Assembly: GCA_002404155.1 (NCBI GenBank)
Contig: DHJC01000010.1
Span: forward strand, 1 to 10,109
Origin: Chloroflexi bacterium UBA4730
GTDB taxonomy: Bacteria > Chloroflexota > Limnocylindria > P2-11E
Direction: 5' to 3'
Length of the DNA: 10,109 bases
The translations under genes and the position numbers were made by a program. The notes beneath the pieces were generated by a model. That model saw nothing but the letters and a program-made list of their open reading frames with translations, was not told the origin of the DNA and did not search any database. Position 1 is the first letter of the stretch. Every line of letters starts with the position of its first letter. Below, piece after piece: positions 1 through 5,884 of this stretch.

Positions 1-233
1 TCGTCCATCGCCATCTCCGATCCTAGCCGTCAAGGTGGCGAGTTTCGGCAAGCCGACCTAAACCGTCGTGATCGACACGAGCACCCGCCGCCGTTTCACC
101 TTCACGACGAAGGACTCCGACGCGGCCAGGGGTCTGACCGACCCTGTGACTCATCCCGCCAACGGCACATGGAGTGAGGTCCGTGAGATCTGGTCTGTCG
201 TCCCAGTCGTGCCGCAATCAGTCGTCGTTTCCT
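1..233. other. Left-edge stretch with no recognisable gene
   Basis: Reading all frames, I find no reading frame with a recognisable domain, no tRNA-like fold and no clear repeat. An 82-codon frame starting at 68 on the plus strand overlaps the broken nuclease gene and has no recognisable content. The stretch may be the degraded end of a gene lying outside the window. Confidence 0.4.
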
Positions 234-657
234 TTAGCGACGCCGTCCCTCGATCAGGTGCCATGCATTTTCGAACCGACTGCCTTCCGAATTTATCGCA
301 GCTCGAGAGACGTTGATCCGGCCGCCTGGATAGACCCGCTTGAATCTCTCTATGTCTGGGAATGGAACGATCCACACCCGCGGCGATGGCATGTCGGTGT
401 CGGCAATGCGCCCCTCAAAGCTGACCAAGGCGACGAAGTGCTGATCAGGCTTCGTTGTGACGAGGTTGTTGGCTGGCCAGTCGTATCTTCTTCGCCCCTC
501 CCTTGACCTCTACGGTGACGGCGTCACCAGCATCCCGCACGACCACAAGGTCCACGCCCTTCTTGTTACCAAGGGTGAGATTCGCGGTGAGACCGATCCT
601 CTGCAAACACGACAAGACGTAGAACTCGGCAGCGAGATTCGTGTCATAGCGGCCCAT
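234..657 (-). pseudogene. PDDEXK nuclease-like protein, broken by a single frameshift
   Basis: The gene starts at ATG 657-655 and its first frame ends prematurely after 70 residues. The N-terminal part carries a helix with Glu11, then GVDLVVV (Asp36) and VTVEVKGG (Glu50, Lys52). This is the D-x13-ExK layout of PDDEXK/restriction-endonuclease-like folds. Near base 486, in an AAGAAGA tract, removing one base restores a frame that reads KKYDWPANNL and continues for 83 codons to a TAA at 234-236. The joined protein would have about 140 residues, with a sensible second half (FVALVSFEGRI, then VWIVPFPDIERF). This suggests a compact single-domain nuclease or nuclease-like protein, possibly from a restriction or defence context. 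The exact family is unknown. The lesion may be a true mutation or a sequencing error. A 6-bp-arm inverted repeat lies 22 bases upstream. Confidence 0.7.
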
Positions 658-947
658 GCGTAGGCCATTTTGTACTAGTCAAGTCTGAACTTGATGCTTA
701 CAGATGCGTCCTCTTCGCGATGCGCTTGCACGGTGCGAACGAGCATGGCATGTCTCCACGGTCCAGGCGGTGCTGCGCTCGCACGGCGGCGGCGATGGGA
801 CGGGAAGCCTCAAGGAAGGAATCTGACCGGGACGCCGCAGGTCCGCGCGAAGGTTCCAAATCAGCAGGTCGCCCTCGCGCCACCGAACGCGCGCCGGGTG
901 AGCGCAGCAAGCGCCGGAAGCTGCCCGGGTGTTCGCCGGCGCGATCC
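658..947. other. Non-coding or degraded interval
   Basis: No domain is recognisable in any frame across these 290 bases. Near the left end is the inverted repeat at 679-694. On the minus strand a tiny frame of about two dozen codons ends in a TAG near 672-674 (final residues VSIKFRLD). It could be the worn tail of an older gene, but I cannot assign it. The interval separates two broken minus-strand genes, consistent with a region under decay. Confidence 0.4.
679..694. promoter_or_regulatory. Short perfect inverted repeat upstream of the broken nuclease gene
   Basis: TCAAGT-CTGA-ACTTGA has 6-bp perfect arms and a 4-base centre. It lies 22 bases upstream of the ATG of the minus-strand PDDEXK gene, where an operator would be expected. 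A TTGACT resembling a -35 box on the minus strand overlaps it, but I see no good -10 at the right distance. Six-base arms can arise by chance, so the regulatory reading is tentative. Confidence 0.25.
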
Positions 948-1079
948 TCATCGCCGCTGCGGATCGGGCGTGTCGCGGAGGCCGTCGCCGAGGAGATTGA
1001 AGCCGAGCACCGCGACCATGATCGCGAGCCCGGGGAACAAAAGCCGTTCAGGCCGCCACGGAGCGGCTCCGTAGGCGTA
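948..1079 (-). pseudogene. C-terminal remnant of a DppC/OppC-type ABC transporter permease
   Basis: The minus strand reads an uninterrupted frame ending in TGA at 948-950. Its last ~40 residues include LLFPGLAIMVAVLGFNLLGD followed by GLRDTPDPQRR. This matches the C-terminal signature of peptide/nickel ABC permeases (usually PGLAI..TVLGFNLLGDGLRDALDPR). Upstream of about 1079 the frame no longer resembles the family: the rest of the membrane domain and the EAA loop are missing. A full-length DppC is about 280-300 residues, so more than four fifths of the gene is absent. The break lies just before the start of the conjugation operon at 1117. No transport function can remain. A DppD-like ATPase, the usual downstream neighbour, is not present. 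Confidence 0.75.
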
Positions 1080-1116
1080 ACAACGATCTGTGCAAGCACG
1101 GTCCGTATGAACCAAC

Positions 1117-1449
1117 GTGCAAGTTCGCTATCTCCCCAACGGCAGGCGCCCTTTGGTGGCAGGCATCGCCGCAGCGGTCGCGTTCACCATTGTTGCTGCG
1201 ACGCCGGCGTACGCCGTGGGGGACATCAACACCCTCATCGACAGCATCCGCAACTGGGTCGCGGGCCTCCTGGCCGGGCTCGCGACCCTGTTCCTCACGC
1301 TCGGCGGCCTCCGCTATCTCACCGCCGGGGGCAACCAGCGGGCCATCGAGGAGGGGAAGGGCGCGATCAAGTCGGCGCTCATCGGCTACGCCCTGGCGGC
1401 GCTGTCGCCGATGCTCGTCGACATCCTCCGCCGGGTCCTCGGGACCTGA
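1117..1449 (+). CDS. VirB2/TrbC-like pilin subunit
   Basis: Small (110-residue) secreted and membrane protein at the head of the conjugation operon. It has a basic N-terminus (RYLPNGRR), a hydrophobic core at about residues 12-27 and a likely signal peptidase site after AYA at residue 33. Two hydrophobic helices follow at about 45-66 and 84-106, with the linker GGLRYLTAGGN between them. This two-helix plan with a GG-rich turn is typical of TrbC/VirB2-type proteins in type IV secretion clusters, which form the pilus or a membrane ring. The start is a GTG with no good Shine-Dalgarno site. A later GTG at 1156 would remove the basic residues of the signal peptide, so I prefer 1117. No convincing promoter is visible. 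The stop overlaps the next start (TGATG). Confidence 0.8.
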   Translation: MQVRYLPNGRRPLVAGIAAAVAFTIVAATPAYAVGDINTLIDSIRNWVAGLLAGLATLFLTLGGLRYLTAGGNQRAIEEGKGAIKSALIGYALAALSPMLVDILRRVLGT

Positions 1450-2300
1450 TGGACCTCACCAGCCAGATCGGCGAAGCGATCAACGCCTGGCTCCGCGGTG
1501 CGGCGGCGCAACTGCTCGGTCCAGCGCTCGACGCCGCCGCGAAGCTGCTGTTCCAAACCCCCGCCGTTGACGCGATCCCCCAGATCGCAGAGACCTGGGC
1601 CCTCGCGCGCAACCTGGCCGACGGCCTGTTCGTCGTGGCGTTCTGCGCCGTCGGCGTGCTCGTGATGGCCGCCGGTGGATACGACTCCCGCTACACGGCG
1701 AAGATCCTCGTTCCGCGGGTCGCCCTCGCCGCAATCATGGCGAACGCAAGCCTGGCGATCTGCGGCGCGTTGATCCAGCTCGACAACGCGCTCGTCGTGG
1801 GGCTGCTCGGCGCTGCCCCGGGGCCGGCCGTCCTCGCGCCGCTCGGAGCACTCGTCGCCCGCGACGGCACGACCGCCCAGCTCGTCGGTGTCGCCGTCGC
1901 CGTTGCCGCGGCAGTACTGGCCCTGCTCCTAGTCGCCGTGTACGTCGGCCGCGGCCTCATCCTCGTGCTCCTCGCGTGCCTCGCGCCGCTCGCGCTGGCG
2001 GCCTACGCGTTGCCGCAGACCGACGACCTTGCGCGCCTGTGGTGGCGGGCGTTCACCGCGCTGCTGTTCGTGCAGGTCCTCCAGGCGGCGCTCGTCGCCG
2101 TCGCCGTCGGCCTCGTCGGCGCCACGGACTGGCTCGCGAGCTCGGGCTCCGCCCTCGCGTCGGGACTGCTCGTTGTCGTTGTGCTGTACCTGCTCTTCCG
2201 CCTGCCATTCGCGGCATATCACTGGGCGCTGCAGGTACCGGTCGCCCGTAACGTGTCGCTGCACGCGGCCGTCGCGGCGATCCGTGGAACGGCGGTCTGA
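1449..2300 (+). CDS. VirB6/TrbL-like polytopic channel protein
   Basis: Inner-membrane protein of 283 residues. Predicted transmembrane helices lie near 58-76, 88-110, 143-166, 168-188, 202-224 and 237-257, after an amphipathic N-terminal segment. The LWWRAFTALLFVQVLQA stretch (about residues 197-213) resembles the conserved Trp/Gln region of TrbL/VirB6 proteins, which form the translocation channel base. The ATG overlaps the pilin stop by one base (TGATG), implying coupled translation. The same frame is open back to 720, but that extension has no hydrophobic or domain content and runs through the pilin gene in another frame, so it is not coding. The assignment rests on topology and gene order, since VirB6 proteins are poorly conserved in sequence. 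Confidence 0.8.
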   Translation: MDLTSQIGEAINAWLRGAAAQLLGPALDAAAKLLFQTPAVDAIPQIAETWALARNLADGLFVVAFCAVGVLVMAAGGYDSRYTAKILVPRVALAAIMANASLAICGALIQLDNALVVGLLGAAPGPAVLAPLGALVARDGTTAQLVGVAVAVAAAVLALLLVAVYVGRGLILVLLACLAPLALAAYALPQTDDLARLWWRAFTALLFVQVLQAALVAVAVGLVGATDWLASSGSALASGLLVVVVLYLLFRLPFAAYHWALQVPVARNVSLHAAVAAIRGTAV

Positions 2301-2301
2301 G

Positions 2302-2580
2302 ATGGATTCGGTAGCGGTGCCGCAGCACCTCGACCTCGAGGACGTCGTCGCCTGGGGCCTGACCGCGACCGACCTGCTCTGCGTCGTGGCCGGCATCGCA
2401 TTTGGCTGGTGGCTCATTCTTCGAATCCCTGGCTCGCTCGCCCTGCAGCTCGCGGTCGGCGCGCCACCTGCGCTCATCGGCCTCGCGCTCGGCATGGTCC
2501 GCATCGGCGACACCCCGCTCCGCCGCTGGCTCGTGGTCGCGTTGAGCTACACCATCCGCCCCCGCGTGCTGGTCACGTGA
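2302..2580 (+). CDS. PrgI-family small membrane protein (VirB3-like role)
   Basis: 92-residue protein that begins one base after the stop of the channel gene. It opens with VPQHLDLEDVVAWGLTATDL, continues with two adjacent hydrophobic helices (about 24-41 and 46-66), then GDTPLRRWLVVALSYTIRPR. This is the PrgI pattern: a VP-x-DLE-like N-terminus, two helices and a basic tail ending in RPR. PrgI proteins occupy the VirB3 position in Gram-positive conjugation clusters, directly before and probably in complex with the VirB4 ATPase. That is exactly the neighbour seen here. The stop codon overlaps a possible GTG start of the VirB4 gene (GTGA). Confidence 0.8.
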   Translation: MDSVAVPQHLDLEDVVAWGLTATDLLCVVAGIAFGWWLILRIPGSLALQLAVGAPPALIGLALGMVRIGDTPLRRWLVVALSYTIRPRVLVT

Positions 2581-4826
2581 GGCGGTTGCCGTTGCCGATG
2601 CGGGACCGATCGACGCGGACTCTCGTGCCGCTCGAGGCCGTCGCCGGGGACGCGCTCCGCCTGGCCGATGGATCGCTGCGGGCGGTGCTCGAGTGCCCGA
2701 CGCTGGCGTTCGGCATCAAGGGCGAGGCCGAGCAACGGGCCGTGGTCGACGGCTGGGCCGCGCTCCTCAACTCGTTATCCCACTCGCTCGAGGTGCTCAT
2801 CCGCGTCCGCCAATTCGACGGCGCGGCGCTGCCGGCGCTCCCCGAGAGCGACGACCCAGCGCGCGCCGCACTCCGGGCCTCCTATCGTCAGCTCCTCGAC
2901 ACCTTGGCGCATGAGCGTCGGGTGCTCGATCGGCGGTTCTTCGTGGTGGTCCCGTGGGACCCGCCGATCGCGGCGAAGGCATCCGCGCGCGACGAGGGAC
3001 TCGCGGTCCTCGACCAGCGGGTCCGCTGGATCAGCGAGTGCCTCCGCCGGATCGACCTCGAGCCCCGCCGCCTCGTCGACCGTGAGCTCGTGACGCTGCT
3101 CCGTCGGACGCTCGATCCGGCGACCGCGACCCAGCCGATCGCGGCGGACGACAGCCTGCTCGACGTCGCCGAGCTGGTCGCGCCCGCCGCCTTCGCCGAG
3201 CGGACGAACGCGGTGTCGGTGAGCGAGCGCGTCGCCCGGACCGTCGCGGTGAGCCGCTATCCCGCGCGGCTGCAGCTTGGCTGGCTTGGCGACCTGCACG
3301 GCTTCGCCGGTGATCTCGACGTCGCGCTGCATCTCCACCCAAGCGCCGGTCCCGCGGTGATGGCGTTCCTCGAGCGGCGGGTCGCGGAGCTCTCCTCGAC
3401 GGTCAGCTTGAGCGAACGGCACGGGGGGCGTGCTGATCCGTACCGGCGCGCGGCGTTGCGCGACGCACTCGAGCTGCAGGACCGGATTGCCCAAGGCTCG
3501 GAGCGGCTGTTCGACACGAGCCTGTACCTGACCGTCTGGGCCGCGGGCACCGACGCGCTGGAGCGCGCGACCGGACGGATCGAGGCGTTGCTCGGGGCCC
3601 GGCTGATCCATACCCGGCGGCTGTTCTTTCAGATGCGCGAGGGTCTGATCGCGACACTACCGCTCGGCTGCGACCGGGTCCGCGTCCGGCGGGTGCTCTC
3701 GACGACGGCGCTCTCGGCGACCTTCCCCTTCACCGGGAGCGACCTTTCGACCCGCGACGGGCTCTTCTACGGCGTGAACACCGCGACCCGCAGCCCGGTC
3801 GCGCTTGACCGCTTCGCGCTCGAGAACCACAACGCGGTCGTTTTCGCGACGAGCGGCGCCGGCAAGTCGTACCTGGTGAAGATCGAGTTGACCCGTGCCG
3901 CGCTCGCCGGCGTCCGGACGCTGGTCATCGATCCAGAGGGCGAGTACGCGCCGTTGCTCGCGCCGCTCGGCGTCGCGGTGCGCGCCATCGGACCTGGCGG
4001 AGGGGCGGGCCTCGACCCGTTCGCGCTCGCCGATGGCGCGCCCGGTTCGCTCAGCGCGCGGATCGCCACCCTCACCACGCTCCTCGAGTTGCTTGCGGGC
4101 GGCCTGCAGCCGCCGGAGCGTGCGGCGCTCGAGGATGCGCTCTCCGTCGCCTATGCCCACGTCGGATTCGTCGACGGCGGCGCAATCGGCGGGTTGGTCC
4201 CGCCCCGTCTCGCGGATGTGCAGCAGCGGCTGCGCGGATATCACGCGATGGACGGGGTCGCCCGCCGGCTCGAGCGCTTCGTCACCGGTGCCGGGGCCTG
4301 GGTGCTCCGGCCCGGCGCCGCTGCGGCGCCGGCCGCCGCGGGCACGGTCTACGTCCTTGCCGGTTTGCCCGAGGAGCTCCGCGCCGCCGCGATGTTCCTG
4401 GTGCTCGATCGGATCTGGGCGGACCTCGCCCGTTCGACTGGGCCGACGCTCGTGGTGGTCGATGAGGCCTGGTGGCTCATGCGCCACCCCGACACCGCGG
4501 CGTTCCTGTTCCGGCTCATCAAGACCGCTCGTAAACGCCACGCCGGACTCACCCTCATCACCCAGGACGTCGGCGACGTCCTGGCCAGCCCCGACGGCGA
4601 GCCGCTCATCGCGAACGCGGCGCTCCAGATCCTGATGAAGCAAGCACCCCAGGCGATGCCCCGCCTGGCCGAACTGTTCCGGCTCACCCGGGCGGAGCAG
4701 AGTTTCCTCCTCGGCGCAGAGCGCGGCGAAGGGCTGCTCCTCGCTCGCGGGAAGCGGGTGCCGTTCGCGGTCGTCGCGACCGATGAGGAAGCCCGACGCA
4801 TCGCCGGTCGCGAGCCGGCCGCATGA
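2577..4826 (+). CDS. VirB4/TraC-type conjugation ATPase
   Basis: Hexameric ATPase that energises assembly of and transfer through type IV secretion systems, peripheral to the inner membrane. From GTG 2577 it has 749 residues, normal for VirB4. The N-terminal third begins with TLVPLEAVAGDALRLADGS, typical of the family. The ATPase domain carries Walker A SGAGKS (Lys430), Walker B TLVVVDEAWWLM (Asp629, Glu630), then RKRHAGLTLITQDVGDVL and a C-terminal LFRLTRAEQSFLLG segment, both characteristic of VirB4. The GTG at 2577 overlaps the PrgI stop as GTGA. ATG 2598 is an alternative giving 742 residues. The frame is open further upstream to 2409, but that part overlaps the PrgI gene and is not credible. 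The next gene overlaps by ATGA. The start is uncertain; the function is very likely. Confidence 0.93.
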   Translation: MRRLPLPMRDRSTRTLVPLEAVAGDALRLADGSLRAVLECPTLAFGIKGEAEQRAVVDGWAALLNSLSHSLEVLIRVRQFDGAALPALPESDDPARAALRASYRQLLDTLAHERRVLDRRFFVVVPWDPPIAAKASARDEGLAVLDQRVRWISECLRRIDLEPRRLVDRELVTLLRRTLDPATATQPIAADDSLLDVAELVAPAAFAERTNAVSVSERVARTVAVSRYPARLQLGWLGDLHGFAGDLDVALHLHPSAGPAVMAFLERRVAELSSTVSLSERHGGRADPYRRAALRDALELQDRIAQGSERLFDTSLYLTVWAAGTDALERATGRIEALLGARLIHTRRLFFQMREGLIATLPLGCDRVRVRRVLSTTALSATFPFTGSDLSTRDGLFYGVNTATRSPVALDRFALENHNAVVFATSGAGKSYLVKIELTRAALAGVRTLVIDPEGEYAPLLAPLGVAVRAIGPGGGAGLDPFALADGAPGSLSARIATLTTLLELLAGGLQPPERAALEDALSVAYAHVGFVDGGAIGGLVPPRLADVQQRLRGYHAMDGVARRLERFVTGAGAWVLRPGAAAAPAAAGTVYVLAGLPEELRAAAMFLVLDRIWADLARSTGPTLVVVDEAWWLMRHPDTAAFLFRLIKTARKRHAGLTLITQDVGDVLASPDGEPLIANAALQILMKQAPQAMPRLAELFRLTRAEQSFLLGAERGEGLLLARGKRVPFAVVATDEEARRIAGREPAA

Positions 4827-5299
4827 AGGTCGTCCTCATCACCACGCTGCTGCTGCTGCTTGCCGTTCCGCCGGCGGTGGGCAGCGCCGCGGGCGCAGTC
4901 GCGCTCGCCCCGCACCCCGCACCGGCGGACGCGCTCTTCGCCTGGGTCCCGCCGGGCGGATTCCCGGACCACTTCCCGTTCGGGCAATGCACCTGGTGGG
5001 CGGCCTACAACCGCAGCGTCAGCTGGAGCGGGAACGCCGGGGACTGGCTCGCGAACGCCCGGGCCCAGGGGTTCGCGACCGATGACACGCCGACGGTCGG
5101 AGCGATCGTGGTCTACCGGCCGGGCGGCGACTACAGCCTGTTCGGACACGTCGCCATCGTCATCGCGGTCGCGCCGGCTGGGTACACGGTGAGTGAGATG
5201 AACGCGGTCGGCTGGGGTCAGGTGAGTACGCGCCGCCTCGCCTGGCCCGACCCACAGGTCGAAGGCTTCATCCCACTCACCGCGGCGGATCAGCGATGA
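4823..5299 (+). CDS. Secreted CHAP-domain peptidoglycan hydrolase (VirB1-like role)
   Basis: 158-residue exported protein. It has a short signal peptide (MKVVLITTLLLLLAV, Ala-rich cleavage region around 20-25), a brief linker, and then a CHAP amidase/endopeptidase domain from about residue 45. The expected catalytic Cys56 is in FGQCTWWAA, His109 in FGHVAIVI, and Asn127 in EMNAVGWG is a likely third residue. CHAP enzymes cut peptidoglycan cross-links or the amide bond. Within a conjugation operon they locally open the wall for the secretion channel, the job of VirB1/TcpG-type proteins. The protein consists of the catalytic domain only, with no SLT or wall-binding repeats. Its ATG overlaps the VirB4 stop (ATGA), and its own stop overlaps the next start in the same way, so expression is probably coupled. 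Confidence 0.9.
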   Translation: MKVVLITTLLLLLAVPPAVGSAAGAVALAPHPAPADALFAWVPPGGFPDHFPFGQCTWWAAYNRSVSWSGNAGDWLANARAQGFATDDTPTVGAIVVYRPGGDYSLFGHVAIVIAVAPAGYTVSEMNAVGWGQVSTRRLAWPDPQVEGFIPLTAADQR

Positions 5300-5832
5300 G
5301 GGCGGCGCAGCTCGCGGCCAGCTCCGCGGTCCAATGGCTCCCCGTGGCCGCGCACGCCCTCGCGGGTTGTCGTCCGGGTCGATGCAACGTCTTCCGGTGC
5401 GCGGTGGTCGACGCTCGTGGCCCGGTGTTCCTCGCCTGCCCGATGACCATCGCGGAACGCGCCGCACTGAAGCGCGACGTTCGATCGAAGACCGAGTCCA
5501 CGTTGCCGCGACGCTCAGTGGCGGCGACGGTCGTCGCGATCGCCTTACGCGATGGCGGGGTTCGGGTCGAGGCGCGGGCGGGCGCCGCGGCCGCACCACG
5601 AATGGCGCAGGTGGTTGGATCTCGGCCGCGCGGCCAACGTCGGCTCGATCACGGCCGCCCGGCGATCGTGCACCGCGCCGTCGGCAAAGGCTATCGACCC
5701 GTCAGTACGCCGCGGAGCGCGGCAGGCCGCGGCCTGCGCGTGGTCGCGACGTATGGCTCGCGTCAGAACCAGCAGCGGTCTGTGCGCGCTGGGCGTCCGG
5801 CGACACGGTCGCCCGGGCCGGTGGCGCGCTGA
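5296..5832 (+). CDS. Unrecognised 178-residue protein of the conjugation operon
   Basis: I do not recognise a family. The ATG overlaps the CHAP gene stop by four bases (ATGA), the same coupling used by its neighbours, with a weak GGCGGA Shine-Dalgarno-like site about six bases upstream. Third codon positions are mostly G or C over the whole frame. The N-terminal 50 residues are moderately hydrophobic with four cysteines (25, 30, 34, 48), followed by MTIAERAALKRDVR, which could be a helix. The C-terminal half is rich in Arg, Gly and Ala and looks disordered and basic. There is no clear signal peptide or transmembrane helix. The position before the coupling ATPase suggests a transfer accessory such as a DNA-binding protein. 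The alternative is non-conserved filler, since other frames are also open here. Confidence 0.55.
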   Translation: MRAAQLAASSAVQWLPVAAHALAGCRPGRCNVFRCAVVDARGPVFLACPMTIAERAALKRDVRSKTESTLPRRSVAATVVAIALRDGGVRVEARAGAAAAPRMAQVVGSRPRGQRRLDHGRPAIVHRAVGKGYRPVSTPRSAAGRGLRVVATYGSRQNQQRSVRAGRPATRSPGPVAR

Positions 5833-5884
5833 ACACGCGCTCTTCGCGGGGCGCGCGCCTGCCGACGCGTCGTGAGATCGAACC

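Noticed and set aside
720..1448. Upstream extension of the VirB6-like frame, giving a 526-residue protein
   Set aside because: The extension runs through the pilin gene in a different frame, is Arg/Pro/His rich without any domain, and the ATG at 1449 has the expected overlap with the pilin stop.
2409..2576. Upstream extension of the VirB4 frame to 805 residues
   Set aside because: It lies over the well-supported PrgI gene and has low-complexity Arg/His/Pro content. GTG 2577 or ATG 2598 fits the family's N-terminus.
3657..4643. Long minus-strand open frame of 328 codons opposite VirB4
   Set aside because: It is an antisense shadow of a clear ATPase gene in high-GC DNA. Its translation is charged, repetitive and shows no domain.
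5823..5859. GC-only inverted repeat GGCGCGC / GCGCGCC after the unknown gene, as a terminator
   Set aside because: The arms are low-complexity GC, there is no T-tract, and such matches are expected by chance at this base composition.
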